A stretch of DNA of 64,000 bases from Echinarachnius parma (GCA_037951105.1 JBAMJV010003382.1:1-64000), one strand, 5' to 3'; numbered from the stretch's first letter, positions 33,350-45,178 are shown. Made by a program: numbers and translations. Notes: generated by a model from the letters alone, not told the origin.

Positions 33350-33830
33350 TGTCAACACCCATTTAGTCTCCTCTCATTTCCTCTACTAGCCAAATTGGGA
33401 TTAGGATTAAGGACTATAATTAGCGTTATGATTAGGGTTAGGGGTTGGTTTAGGGTTAGGTCGACAGTCCAAGTTTGGGTTTGAAAAATGGAAGTTGCAG
33501 GCGTAGACCAAATAACATGAAGACCAAATTGTTGTAGATCTAATAAGATGTAGACCAAAATGGTGTAGAACAAACAGCCCCCCTCCCCTCCTCTAACATA
33601 CTTGGAATTCAGAGGCTTAGAGGAATAAGATTAGGATTGGGGTTTTGTTTAGACTTTAGGATTAGGTTCAGGCTTGCAGTTGAGGGTCAAGTGTGGGTTG
33701 AGGAAATCAAGGTTGCAGGCATCATGCTGTAGACCAAATAAGATGCAGACCAAATTGGTGTAGGTCTAGACCAAACAAGCCTCCCCCTCCTCCACATGTG
33801 CCCCCCCCCCCCCCCCCCACCACCACATAA
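33350..33830. repeat. Dispersed GTAGACCAAA / TTAGGGTTAGG repeat
   Basis: Two related blocks each contain a degenerate run (ATTAGGGTTAGGGGTTGG near 33431; TTAGGATTAGGTTCAGG near 33655), then AGGCGTAGACCAAATAA- or GTAGACCAAATAAGATG-type phrases. A C-run closes the second (33800-33818). Same family as 23862. Confidence 0.65.
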
Positions 33831-34368
33831 TCTAGGGTCTAGAGCCCTGCAGCTACACTCAAAGAAACAGGAAATGGAGAAACCATTAATGTTTAGTCAC
33901 TTGTACTTCAAGAGTTCTGAAGAGTCGACCCCCTTTTGAAGGGATAACCTCTCAGAGTTTACCAGACACCATTCAGTTACTTTATGAAGGACTTTGGAGT
34001 GTGACCGATGGCCCTTCACAAACAATCGCAATGAGGGGGATATGTTACATCATGGAGTAGAATGCATGGTTACATTCAACGTTTGGATACTACTAAAAAG
34101 AGTGTACGTCTTTAACCCATTCAACCCACCAATTGGATTGGCAAATACAAAATGGATGTAAAGGCCATGAAATGACGGAGGAGCCTTCTGTACTTGGTGG
34201 GTTTAGTTCTAGAGAGTCATAAGCACATAGTAGACCACCATTAACCACCTCCTTGCACTAAACCCCAATGCTATCTCGGATTGGCAAATATAAAATGGAT
34301 GTAAAGGCCATAAAGCCGCAGTGCAAGCACGGGGTTTCCTGTCCTCCAAACCTGGGCAAACATTTGCT
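33831..34368. repeat. Spacer with a two-copy duplication
   Basis: GGATTGGCAAATACAAAATG plus GATGTAAAGGCCATGAA occurs at 34134 and again at 34276 with small changes (spacing 142). Confidence 0.65.
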
Positions 34369-34696
34369 CAGTGACATGCCTGCAGTTATGAACAAACAAG
34401 ACCCATGATCACAAACATCCATTGGTGAAGCTATAGGAGGAGGTGGGGCAAGGGGTTATTTGCCACTCACCGACAAAGTCATAGCTGGAATTTAACAAGA
34501 AGACAAGTAAAACTTGGAAATCATATTTGCTATTTTTTTATGATAATTTTTTTCTCGGTGACATGCCTGCAGTTATGAACAAACAGAACCCATGATCACA
34601 AACATGGCGGGGAATCTCAAGGAGGAGGTGAGGCAAGGGGTTTGCCCCCTTCCTATGAATGTTAGAAACAGATAAATGGCGCCATACATTATCATT

Positions 34697-34753
<57 letters not shown>

Positions 34754-35120
34754 TTCATCGTCATCATCGCCGTCGTCGTCGTCATCATCCTCATCATCAT
34801 CCATATCATCATCGTCATCGTCATCATCATCATCATCCATATCATCATCATCGTCATCATCGTCATCATCATCATCATCATCCATATCATCATCATCGTC
34901 ATCACCGTCATCATCATCATTATCAATGGGTTACTTGCAACTTAGTCTTCACCCACAACTTATTCTGGAATTTACCAAGAAGACAAGTCAAACCTGGAAA
35001 TCATATCTGCTCATTTTGTATCGATACATTTGCTGGTGACATTGCCTGCAGTTATGAACAAACAACAGCCATGATCACAAACATGGTGGGGAAGCTCTAG
35101 GAGGAGGTTGGGCAAGGGAC
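34369..35120. repeat. Three-unit diverged tandem repeat around a (CAT)n tract
   Basis: GTGACATGCCTGCAGTTATG (or a close variant) starts units at about 34371, 34558 and 35036. Each continues with CATGATCACAAACAT and GGAGGAGGTGGGGCAAGGG. AAGAAGACAAGT plus TGGAAATCATAT occurs at 34496 and 34976. The middle unit has been expanded by the microsatellite. Confidence 0.8.
34688..34923. repeat. (CAT/CGT)n trinucleotide repeat
   Basis: About 235 bases of CAT with CGT, CTT and CCATAT interruptions. The poly-Asp, poly-Met, poly-Ser and poly-Ile frames on both strands are its translations. Confidence 0.97.
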
Positions 35121-36714
35121 ACAGCTTGGGCAAGGGATACAGCTATTGTGTAATCATCTAATGGTTATTTGTCACGCGAGGGGAATATTCTGTTTGTTTC
35201 CTCTCTAGATAAAGGCCATACTGTACATTTTTTTTGGGGGGGGGGGGTGGGGTGGGGGTGGGGGCAGAAAGCTTAAAAACAACTTGAATATAAAGAAAAT
35301 CTCAACCAACATGTTAAACTTGCCCAGTAATGTGTCATTGTGTGGGTAATCATCGTGCCAAAGTCATGTCTGCGCTCTACAGTATAAGTGGCCATTATTA
35401 TTAGTATCATTACTATTATTATTATAATTATTATTATTGCCTAATCCATGATAAGCAGTGTGGAGTTGCTATCTTGGATGGAATATTTAACAAAATGAGC
35501 ATAACATTTTCTTCTCATAAATGCACTGTCCCTCATGTATATTTCGGTTCCAGTTATGTCATTAAAATCATTACACATTAGAACTGGTTTTATGGCATTT
35601 TTAAAGCAACTTTTCACATAGATCCATGGTTGATGTATCGCGTGACACAATATGACAATATCTTCTTGCTCATGATTGTGCAGTTAAAAAAAATTGCAGT
35701 AGAAATGCTTAAAATGTTTCTAAAACGTGACCATATTTTCCGTGCCTTTAACATTAGTTTCCTACCTACCGAGCAGTGCCAAGGATATATGTTTGTCTAA
35801 CGGGAATATCATTTCCATAAGTGTACCTAAGAAATGAAGGATACAAAAACAAGATATCAGGAAAAAATTAATATGCAGGGCCCAAAGTACATATGAGGCA
35901 TAAATGTCAATATTTGCTAGAGTGTATTGGCTCACGTACTTGTTTTTACCAAAGCGCAGCTCAAAAACTCTGGCCAAAGGTTGTTGTAGATGATCAAATA
36001 CAAAATAATATTAATGGCAAGGTATCTGTATACAGATGGCTCTACACTAGCACATGCCCTAGTGCCCGGGGCAAGTAAAAATTGATGTCGGGCAAATACA
36101 ATTTCACGAACTATTCTAAAACTTCAGAAATAGACCCAGGACTGGAGAAAAAAAAATACCCAAGCTGGGATCTGTTGTGAGTGCATGTTATTCCAAAAGC
36201 AATTGTCTTGAACTAGGTCAATTCAATCATGACTTAATTTAGTATAATTATGGACTTAATAAATCAAGTCAAATACTGCAAATTTACCCAGCGTTAAATT
36301 GGACCTTGTAAATGAGATTCAGGACTATTGGTGATTAAAATGATAAAAATAAAAAGAGTGGAAACTTGTAGAGAGCATGTTCTACATTATCTCTCGATGC
36401 TCAAGGCGCTTTAATTAAAAAAACACTCAAAGCCCACTTAATTATCAATTAAATATGTTTTCAACTAATTTGTAAATGTATCTAGTGAAGGTGATTAATA
36501 AATTTCACTGGGAAGACCATTCCAATGTTTTGGGCTAAGGTATGAGAAACGAACAATCTAGACCCAGGTTCATGAATTGTAAAGTTTAGGATGTAAATCA
36601 CGGCTGCATACTACCCAATGGCATCCATGTCTTTCTGGCTGCCTAACGATAATTGGACAAATGAACTGTTATTTTGACATTTCAGCTTTGTCATGCTCCC
36701 CATGTGGGCTGCAA
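35121..36714. other. Spacer with G-run
   Basis: G-run at about 35235-35265. The segment 35605-35735 (CATAGATCCATGGTTGATGT, TTGCAGTAGAAATGCTTAAA) has a second copy at 37836-37950. No gene recognised. Confidence 0.5.
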
Positions 36715-36962
36715 GGTTCTGACGGTCACATATCACCGGATAGCGTAAACGGATACCCGATGGAGAGTACAATTTTCAATCCGTTCGTCTCCGTTCATAT
36801 GCGTTTCTTGTCCGTCCCTTGTCAGGCGATGTACGTTTATCTCTCCGGCAGAATGTACATGAAGCAACGGAGACGACTTTCGCCACCGGATAATTTGATT
36901 TCACAAATTGTCTATTTGTTGGGCATCCGTATACGCTATCCGGTGATATGTGACTGGGCTTT
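36715..36962. mobile_element. Inverted-repeat MITE, family C, copy 3
   Basis: GGTCACATATCACCGGATAG on the left mirrors CTATCCGGTGATATGTGAC on the right, with ACGGATACCCGATGG and TACATGAAGCAACGGAG inside. The plus and minus frames through it (75-108 codons) reflect the palindrome and do not indicate a gene. Confidence 0.8.
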
Positions 36963-37080
36963 GACAAGTCAACCAGAAGAATCCTGACAAGCCCAAACAC
37001 CAAAGTTTTGTCAAGTACACCTCCCTTTTTTAGCCCTCAAAGCTCCCAAAATCGCACTCACCTTTACACAAGGTGTACTA

Positions 37081-37722
37081 TGACTCTCCTTCTCTCTCCC
37101 CCTCTCTCCTCATCTTCCTCTGTCTCTCCCCTCTCTCCTCATCTTCATCTGTCTCTCCCCTCTCTCCTCATCTTCCTCTGTCTCTCCCCCTCTCTCCTCA
37201 TCTTCCTCTGTCTCTCCCCCTCTCTCCTCATCTTCATCTGTCTCTCCCCTCTCTCCTCATCTTCCTCTGTCTCTCCCCCTCTCTCCTCATCTTCCTCTGT
37301 CTCTCCCCTCTCTCCTCATCTTCCTCTGTCTCTCCCCCTCTCTCCTCGTCTTCCTCTGTCTCTCCCCCTCTCTCCTCGTCTTCCTCTGTCTCTCCCCCTC
37401 TCTCCTCATCTTCCTCTGTCTCTCCCCCTCTCTCCTCATCTTCCTCTGTCTCTCCCCCTCTCTCCTCATCTTCCTCTGTCTCTCCCCCTCTCTCCTCGTC
37501 TTCCTCTGTCTCTCCCCCTCTCTCCTCATCTTCCTCTGTCTCTCCCCCTCTCTCCTCATCTTCCTCTGTCTCTCCCCCTCTCTCCTCATCTTCCTCTGTC
37601 TCTCCCCCTCTCTCCTCGTCTTCCTCTGTCTCTCCCACTCTCTCCTCGTCTTCCTCTGTCTCTCCCCCTCTCTCCTCGTCTTCCTCTGTCTCTCCCCCTC
37701 TCTCCTCGTCTTCCTCTGTCTC
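37081..37722. repeat. 30-bp pyrimidine minisatellite, about 21 units
   Basis: Units built from CTCTCTCCTCATCTTCCT and CTGTCTCTCCCC. Early units vary in length by one base; later units are regular, with CATCTT/CGTCTT as the main variant. The frames of 100-266 codons on both strands are repeat translations. Confidence 0.95.
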
Positions 37723-38400
37723 TCCTCCTTATCCTTTCACCCTCTTCCTCTCTCCTTTTCTCACCAGCTCTTTTAAATCTTCCCTTTTCTCTCATCCTTT
37801 ATCACTAGATCTTCTGGTTTTATAGCAGTATTTTATCAACTCGTCACATAGATCCATGGTTGATGTATCCCATGATAAAACAATATCTTCATGCTCATGA
37901 TTGCCCATAAAAACAAAATATTGCAGTAAAAACGTTTATGTTTTTTTAAAACCAACTCTCCCTTCAGCTTGAGTTCTTCAGCTTGAGTTCTCCCTCTCTG
38001 CTCCCCTCTCTCACTCTCTGCATGATTATCATCATCCGTATGATTTTCTTTTTATTCCTTTGAATTCCTTTGTTGTTTTTCTTTCCTCTTTTTTTTCTCT
38101 TCATTTTTTTGTTGTTGATGGCATTATTGCAGAGGGGAAGTGATTCATGGTCGTACAAACAACCGAGTTGTATGCAGTCTGTTTGAACAGTGCTCGCTGA
38201 ATACATGTGGTCATGCCACTCAAAAAAGCACCCCAAAACGCAAGAAAAACTTTGTAAAATATAAGAAAAACCTGAAACAGAATGACAAAAAGAGAGAGAA
38301 ATTGAACAAAATGTCAAAGAAATTTTTTTTAAAAGAGAGAAAAAAAGTCCCACCGAACGAGCCCTCACGGGTTGATTTCACCACCTCATGCTTACTACAC
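37723..38400. other. Spacer with second copy of the 35605 segment
   Basis: 37836-37950 repeats CACATAGATCCATGGTTGAT and the ATATTGCAGTAAAAACG region of 35605-35735. A T-rich stretch follows. No gene recognised. Confidence 0.5.
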
Positions 38401-38910
38401 TTTTTGGGCTGACATTCTGTGATTTGAACATGGGATTAGGCACCGGAGCACAAAGCAGGCGGCAAGGGTTCAATATCAGGTGGATTGGAGCAGGATTTGT
38501 TCCCCCACCCCCCCCCCCCCCCCCCTCCCTCTCATCTGCACCTCTAAATATACTGCCCTCCTTTTGTGGCCCTGCCTGCTTCTGCGGCCCTGCCATGAAA
38601 TAAATTGGTCTAATATCCAAGTATGAAGTAAATTCTGAGTAATAATAAGAACATTAAATGTTATTGGAGCATTGGAAGAGTTTCAATGTTCCGTATAATG
38701 AAATGCAAACCCCCCCCCCCCCCCCCCCCCTCTCCCCCTCCCTGTCTTGCCTTGAAAATGCTGCCCTCCTTCTGTGGCCCTCAAATGAGATTAACTGGTC
38801 TTAGTGTGAATGAAATTCTTGTTATCAACAAGAACATAAAATATGTTGAAGCATCAAATGATTCGCAGGATTCTTTCATTACATTAATTCACCAATATCT
38901 CAATTACTAA
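38400..38910. repeat. Two-unit duplication with C-runs
   Basis: Each unit has a C-run (38503-38525; 38710-38730), then CTGCCCTCCTTTTGTGGCCC or CTGCCCTCCTTCTGTGGCCC (about 38560 and 38760), then a GGTCT...AAGAACAT block. Diverged copies, about 200 bp apart. Confidence 0.7.
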
Positions 38911-38989
38911 GAACAAATTTGAAGAAAATAAAAACCTAAGCTGGTTTCTTACTTTTATACTTAAAGGAAAATTAATCAGTCATGAAATA

Positions 38990-39420
38990 ATCACTCAAAG
39001 ATGCTAAGTGGGTTTGGTCGATTCAGACAAAGTTACTAAATCCATACTAAAGGGGGCCTTTATACCATGATTGCTTTATGACTGACGAGTGGCCATGCAA
39101 CTCCTAATGGACTCCTGACTTTCAGGGCCCATATTCATGAAATATAACTTAGTAGTTACCTTGGACTAGGAAAACTTTACAGTGGAACATTTTAACCCAT
39201 TCAGGACGGACTGATTTTGCTATAACATGTATTCTCCATATACCCTAGCCCAAGTATTTTCGGGACCAGTTCTGAACGGGTTAATTTGATGACAATTTCA
39301 CAGAGGGTATACAAAACCCTGAATAGCTCTTTAAGAGGGGGTCTCTGTACCATTGCTGAACTGATGAACAAGTGGCCATGCAACTCCTAAAGGACTCCTG
39401 AAACACAGGATTTATTGACC
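38990..39420. repeat. Family A fragment and a two-copy duplication
   Basis: 39005-39050 ends CAAAGTTACTAAATCC as in a family A tip. GTGGCCATGCAACTCCTAAT (39091) and GTGGCCATGCAACTCCTAAA (39371), each followed by GGACTCCTGA, show a local duplication separated by the 93-bp module at 39192. Confidence 0.65.
39192..39284. repeat. 93-bp TTAA-bounded module
   Basis: Begins TTAACCCATTCAGGACGG and ends CAGTTCTGAACGGGTTAA, so the ends are inverted repeats. It has the same length as 23118-23210 and a similar interior (AAGTATTTT, ACTGATTTTG). Confidence 0.65.
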
Positions 39421-39724
39421 TTCTGACCCCTTGCTCCACTTTCCTTCATTCCCTTTTGTGTTTCTCTGACAGGTTTTAGGCCGCTTGACCCAGTTATGCC
39501 CAAATAGAGGATTTATTGATGGGGGATGACTGGTTGCCATGGTTACCACATGGTGACTATATAGTAGGAGATTGCACCTCCCTGGTGGACTGTACTTCCA
39601 GCCTGGATGATGAAGAAGATGAAAATACATCTCATCTGAAACATTTGGTAAGAGTGCAAATCCCAGATCCACTTCCTGCTGTATGGAAGCAGCATTCATA
39701 GAGTGTAATTCTATTCAGATTTGT
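39421..39724. other. Spacer
   Basis: Opposed short frames at 39412-39701 have no family signature. Nothing recognised. Confidence 0.45.
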
Positions 39725-39850
39725 TTAAAAGGGATCTAGTAACTTTGTTTGTATGTGCAAAAAGTGGTAAATGGTTGATGAAATGTGTATTTCTGTCATC
39801 TGATACTTCATAATTATGTCCACTAGTACATTATCTAACAAAATAATTGA
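39725..39850 (+). mobile_element. Family A MITE, 5' fragment
   Basis: TTAAAAGGGATCTAGTAACT, ATGTGCAAAAAGTGGTAAAT, then TATTTCTGTCATCTGATAC as in family A. No matching 3' tip was found, so it is truncated. Confidence 0.65.
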
Positions 39851-39927
39851 TTTGGTATTTATTTTACATTGAAATATCAGGATTTAAACAAATTCATTAG
39901 TGTAGACTTCTAAGATAAACCAAACTT

Positions 39928-40628
39928 CAATGACACTTCTGTTTTACTTTGTGTGGGGGCTATTGAAATACTTTGTTGATGAAATAGGAGTATGTCAATA
40001 AACCTTGAACAATTCTTCATGTTTTTATATCCCTAAATAACTAGCAACATAAATTTACATAAAGTGTCCTCTTCCTAATGGAATAAAGAATGTATAAAAC
40101 AAATTAACTAGATTAAAGAAATAAACAAAATGTCAATGCTGTACCTTGAGTAGGAGCCATTGAATTACTGCATATATTTGATGTCTGTAAATAAAACCTT
40201 GAACAATTCTTCATGTTTTTGTTCCCCTATATAACCTAGCAACATGAATTTACATTGTGCCCTTTTCCTAATGAAATGAAAGAATGTATTTAAACAAATT
40301 AATTAGAGTCAAGAAGCTAAACAATATTGACTTCAAACAACACAACTTCAATGACAGTCATGTTTAACTTTGTGTGGGGGCTGTCAAAATAGGAGTATGT
40401 AAATAAAACCTTGAACAATTCTTAAGTTTGTCTATTCAACTACATAGCTAACATGAATGGGGTCTATGAGGCCTTTTGTATTATAATGGAATAAACAAAT
40501 TAATTAGAGTAAGGAAGTCAAACAAAACTTCAATGACAGTCATCGTGTGTTTAACTTTGTGTGGGAGCTGTGGAAATAACTTGATTGATTTGAAAAGGAG
40601 AACATGCAAATAAAACCTTGAATCGTTC
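39928..40628. repeat. Four degenerate tandem units, about 190 bp
   Basis: CTTTGTGTGGGGGCT (or GGGAGCT) at 39946, 40368 and 40554, and AATAAAACCTTGAACAATTC-type phrases at about 39997, 40190, 40400 and 40608, show four worn units. Confidence 0.7.
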
Positions 40629-41713
40629 TTAAAGGGCAATGAAACTATGGTTTCGGCTATTATTATACAAATAGTGCATGGTTTGGAGTTGAATATACCA
40701 GAATAGACAACGATACATTTTTAATTTCTCGAGAGCGATTATATTGCATCGAGGCCGCAGGCCGAGTGCAATATAATCGCACGAGAGAAATTAAAAATGT
40801 AGAGGTGTCTATTGTGGAATATTTAACGACAAGAAGCATGTTCTATTTGTTATATAATATGATTATTTTGAGGAACTGATATGGTTATCATGTTGATAAA
40901 CCCAAATTGACCTTGCTCAAATTGTGAGTGTTCTCTCCAGCCATTGTCGGCCCTGCGTACTGTGTTAAGTGCCAGCGCGTATTAGAAATAATTGCGCGCT
41001 CTGCGCATTTTCCCCATTCAAGAACAAGCGCACAAGATCACATTACGCACTCCAAGGCAATCCCCTGCGCAGCTCGTTTGGCTCTCTATGGTCAGTTTGT
41101 ACATACTGAAAAGTTATAATACATATGTATTATAACTTTACCATTGATTATACCGGATTAAGCATCGGTAATCAACCAATGGGAATGCTCAATTTACCTT
41201 CATTATGACGTCATCATATTATATTATCGTTTAGAGGGTGAACAGACATTTAATTTGATACATAACTTGGCAATTTTGGCCTCCTGGATCCCATGAAATC
41301 CTTACGTGAACATACCCACATTTTACTAATTCTTACGGCGGCAAAAGGTGATGGGAGCGGCCATGTTCTTGTAATTGCCTGACATGCTTTGCAAACTATG
41401 ACGAGTGTGCTACGGGCCGAACAAAAAGCTTTTCACTAATTTACAGACTCGTCAAAGCATCTACAATTATTCAGACAATGGTTTCAATAGGTGCTATTGA
41501 AATGCATTAGTGCATATCGCTGACCATAAGTCTGCACACACCTAATAATGGCGGCCTCCAGTGTTCGCATGAATAGTGGTAAACCCGATAGAGTTTTCAC
41601 ATATTTCTCCCAAAGCAGAAATCTGAGTCGGAGTTATGTTATATATAATAAAAAGGCATATTACGATATATCAAGTAGGATAAACTCTATTCTTGAGTTG
41701 CATTGCCCTTTAA
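40629..41713. mobile_element. TTAA-bounded element, family G, 1085 bp
   Basis: Begins TTAAAGGGCAATGAAACT and ends AGTTGCATTGCCCTTTAA; 17 of 18 end bases are complementary. It contains the foldback at 40691-40823 and a 30-bp palindrome at 41110-41139. No transposase-like frame is present, so it is non-autonomous. Its tips match those of families A, B and H for eight bases only. Confidence 0.75.
40691..40823. repeat. Foldback inside the family G element
   Basis: ACATTTTTAATTTCTCGAGA and GCGATTATATTGCATCGAGG on the left pair with CGAGTGCAATATAATCGC and GAGAGAAATTAAAAATGT on the right. The loop is only a few bases around 40757. Confidence 0.85.
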
Positions 41714-41718
41714 ACATG

Positions 41719-42188
41719 TTAAAGGGAAATAAAACGCTGGAATATTCGCTTACTGTTTACTGATAAGTGCATAATTCATGTTATTTCTAGCCTTTATTTC
41801 CTATTGGGTATCACTCATAACGGAAATAATCAATGTTTTTTTAAACCACCATCAACTTGTTTTGACTAACCACTGGAGGCTGCCATGTTTTCCAACAGTA
41901 ACGCATGAAGCATCATCTGAGCACATCTGAGCATGCACTAACAAAAGCAGGTTATGTATCCACTGTTGTTGAATCTGCTGCTATGTCAGTGGTTACATGA
42001 CCTGCTTTTATTAGTGCCAATCGAATGAGGTTTCAAATGGCACATTTGTGAAACGTGGCATAATAAACATTGCTTATTTCCATTATTATTGATACCCTAG
42101 ATGAAATATACAACTAGAAGTGAAAGGAATTATGCACTTATCAGCAACAGCAAGCGATAATGCCAGTGTTTGGCTCGATCCCCTTTAA
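41719..42188. mobile_element. TTAA-bounded element, family H, 470 bp
   Basis: TTAAAGGGAAATAAAACGCT on the left and TCGATCCCCTTTAA on the right. TACTGATAAGTGCATAATTC near 41757 mirrors GAATTATGCACTTATCAG near 42130. It starts six bases after the family G element ends. Non-coding. Confidence 0.65.
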
Positions 42189-42471
42189 ATGTCATAATTG
42201 ATTCTATACTTCCAAGTTCCACCCACCCAAACCACAAAGAAACACACCCCGTGTTCACACACAAAAATGTCATCCCTTAATCATGACTAAAGAATCAGCT
42301 GCTGATTATTATTGATACCCTAGATGAAATATACAACTAGAAGTGACAGGAATGATGCACTTATCAGTATAACAGCAAGCGAAAATGCCAGTGTTTGGCT
42401 CGATCCCCTTTAAATGTGATAATTGATTCTATAGTTTCCAAGTTCCACCCACCCAAACCACAAAGAAACAC
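42082..42471. repeat. Duplication of the 3' part of the family H element
   Basis: About 164 bp (42082-42245) is repeated at 42305-42471 with few changes. Both copies run from ATTATTGATACCCTAGATG to ACCACAAAGAAACAC and include the element's right tip. Confidence 0.8.
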
Positions 42472-43203
42472 AGATTCAACCAGAGGTAAAAAAATCCTAC
42501 ATTTTTAATAATATTTGTTCAGTGCATAATTGGTATCATCCAAATGTGTATTTCACGCAGTATGGTTCTTTATAATTGAATGTGCACTCATATGTACTGC
42601 TTGTATACAAGCTTTTGAGAAGAAAAACAATTTGTTGATGATTTGAGGAGTTTTGATCTGCTAGCACAATTTGCTGATTTTTGTATAATGTTGTATAAAC
42701 AACACGCTGTTTTACAGCAGAGGTTTTTTGTCATGAACATGCAGTCAACGCAACTCTAATATTCATTATTATAATGGTTATTTTTAAAATTTGGAAATGC
42801 GCGCCCATCCTTCACAAACTCCACCCAAAACCTGTGATTAAGTCATTGCGCTTGACACTTATTTTTAATGCTAAACAGACAGGAAGAAAGTATTAAAAGT
42901 GTGATGAAAGCTGTTGATTATCGTAGATTTTGCCAGATTTATTTGACTTGATGATATGGACTCATCTTTCAGGAAAACCTCCATACCTCCGCTGTTGAAA
43001 CTGAATGGAGAAAGCACTAAATAAAGAAAACATTAAGAAAAATGCCTAGTTAGACCAAAGTGGCAAAGCGTACTTTACCCAGCCTTCCATAAAACAGTGG
43101 GCTAAATTTATCCCACTGATGACGTAAAACGTCGCGAATGACACGTTTTAGCACCGTGCTAGATTTAACCTTTTGATGAGAATTCCACCCAGAGTGTTGC
43201 TCA
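42472..43203. other. AT-rich spacer
   Basis: No recognisable gene or element. Confidence 0.5.
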
Positions 43204-43590
43204 TTAAAGGGACTTAGTAACATTGTCCAAATCCTCAAAATAAAATTTTAATTATAGCGGTTCCATCATACCTTGTTGTATTCGTATTAACAATAAAATC
43301 ATGGGACCGGTTTCGGTTTTTCAAATTTCCCTTTCGTTACAAAGATATGTACGATTGAAGTATTCAGATAAGAAAAACTCCCCTGGAGTTTTTCTTACCG
43401 TGTACAAAGTGAGTGCAGTGAGTCAGTGAATTTCACTTTGCATTTTCGCTCATTACTTGCCCATGCAATGTCCATTTGACTTGAAATTTTCACACAATAC
43501 CCTGTGGACATATGAGATAACAACAATGTACATTGCATCAACCCTTCATCACTTTTTGCACATGTCAACAAAGTTACTAGATCCCTTTAA
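43204..43590 (-). mobile_element. TTAA-bounded MITE, family A, copy 4
   Basis: TTAAAGGGACTTAGTAACAT on the left and AAGTTACTAGATCCCTTTAA on the right, 387 bp, in the opposite direction to copy 1. The interior is close to copy 1 (ATGGGACCGGTTTCGG, GTGTACAAAGTGAGTGCA). Non-coding. Confidence 0.85.
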
Positions 43591-43920
43591 CCTTTTTGAT
43601 TTTTAATAGTAGTCTGCTTTTCTGTATTTTGTTAATTGGTAGAGTTTTAAATAATACTACATACAGTAGAAGCGTGAGAAAATTGGTATTTAATTGCTCA
43701 TTGTGCTTTTCTTTTCATTTGATTTGCATGAATGTTCTTCAAACAGAAGCTCATTGATTATTTATAAGTTGATACGTTAGTTGTCCCAGTTTCTGCTCTC
43801 TATAATAATGATCTAGGATGAAATACTATTCACCAATGCCATGCGTGTCTCCTTTGTACCCAACAAAAAATTAAAAATAAAACATTTGTCTGTTTTTATT
43901 TCTTTCTTTGAATTATTTAC

Positions 43921-44110
43921 AAAGAAAACAAACACAGACTTCAAAGCGGAGAGCCATTTGAGCAGAAGCTTTCCTGCCTTTGGGAGAATTCATGGTCACG
44001 TCGTGGAACGCAAGAGTTGAGTCGGTCGGGCCGATCGGCCGGGCTGGGGCGGGAGCATGAAAGAGAGACGAGAGCAGTGGCGCAAAGAGGAAGCATTCTA
44101 CGGTGAGTTA
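43921..44110 (+). other. GC/CpG-rich patch ending in a donor-like GTGAGT
   Basis: GC-rich sequence in AT-rich surroundings (GGTCGGGCCGATCGGCCGGG near 44025) that ends TCTACG followed by GTGAGT at 44102. It could be a non-coding first exon and promoter of a host gene on the plus strand. No acceptor or downstream coding exon was found, so this is only a candidate. Confidence 0.2.
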
Positions 44111-44903
44111 GCACCTCCTTTCATACTTCTGCACCCCACAAAAATAATTTGATTTCTTGCTTGGGTAGCCAAGCTGGCTGCCTGGTGTTCACCCCGGTTT
44201 CACGATTCTTTGCGCTCGCTTGTTGTTTTTGTTTATTGTGCTCACTCACCGGTTCCCCGTTCGTTTTTACTCCCCCTTGTTGCGTTGATTGTTCTGGTAA
44301 AACAAAGGCTCGGAATCAGCGGAAGTCTCGCTTGGTTCGAGGCTTTGGGGCGCGCCTCCGCCCTATTGTCCGCTCTCCACTGTAGAGACTCCAAAAGAAA
44401 AATAAACAAATCAATAGAAGCGATCGACTGAATAAAGGTCAGAGTTCAAGTCACAGTTAACCAGCCAGGAGAATGGATGCAATTTATTATTTAATTACTT
44501 TTCCCACTTACGCTAGTCTTGTCAATAGTTTCGTGGCACACATAAAAAGCAATCAATTATATCCCCCCATTAATACTTGTCATACATAGTTTAAAGGTTC
44601 ATTGCAAATTTATTTGTTTGCTCAAACCTTTCTACTAGGTTGATTTTTAATTGTGGATCGGTTATAATTTTTGGTTAAACTTAAAAATAAAAGGTTATCT
44701 ATTAGAAGGTTATTGAAAAAAGGAATAGGCTTGGTTTACACTATTGAGGACGACTTGCAAAATCAAAGGGATAGAAATGTAACAAATTGATTGGCGAGGC
44801 CCAATATTTTGAAATAATAAGTCTAGGGCCAATGATTCCTATAGCAGCACTCTGAAATAAAATAAAGAAAGTAAATATTGATGGGATGTGAATTTATCTT
44901 ATT
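44111..44903. other. Spacer
   Basis: Short overlapping frames at 44149-44431 lack signatures. The rest is AT-rich with no recognised feature. Confidence 0.5.
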
Positions 44904-45022
44904 TGAACAATTTTTACTGGTATGTTTTGAAAAGGTAGAATGAGATCGGGTGATTTTATTTGGCTGGTATTTTTTGGAAAAGTAGGGGGGAAATGGATAA
45001 TTTCTTTAGCAGTGTACGTACG
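44904..45022. repeat. 119-bp flank duplicated on both sides of retrotransposon 2
   Basis: Identical base for base to 50472-50590. It runs from TGAACAATTTTTACTGG to GTGTACGTACG and directly abuts the 5' LTR. This is far longer than the 4-6 bp an integrase normally duplicates. Confidence 0.93.
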
Positions 45023-45178
45023 TGTAATATATTGAGATATATTGCTTCATTGTTTGCACCTTGGAAGATACCCTTCGATACCATGACATGAACGTCAGAG
45101 CGGACTTGAATAAATACCCTCAAGAAATGTAACTACTGCCTCAAAGATATGATCTGTTGGAGTCTTCAGTATATTTCA
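45023..45178 (+). repeat. 5' LTR of retrotransposon 2
   Basis: 156 bp, starts TGTAATATATTGAG and ends CAGTATATTTCA. AATAAA at 45109-45114 is a likely polyadenylation signal. The end is set by the primer site that follows directly. Confidence 0.88.

Noticed and set aside
33420..33470. True interstitial telomere or chromosome end
   Set aside because: TTAGGG-like units are few, irregular and embedded in a dispersed repeat seen at several other sites.
34538..35039. Acidic poly-Asp frame and poly-Ser frame
   Set aside because: Both come from the CAT/CGT repeat; no conserved flanking domain exists on either side.
37008..37825. Frames of 250-266 codons, Ser/Leu/Pro-rich
   Set aside because: Two overlapping frames plus minus-strand Glu/Arg frames all repeat with the 30-bp minisatellite.
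44904..45022. The 119-bp duplicated block as part of a longer LTR
   Set aside because: It lies outside the TG start at 45023 on the left but after the LTR body on the right, so it cannot be LTR sequence. The primer site and polypurine tract also fix the LTR edges without it.
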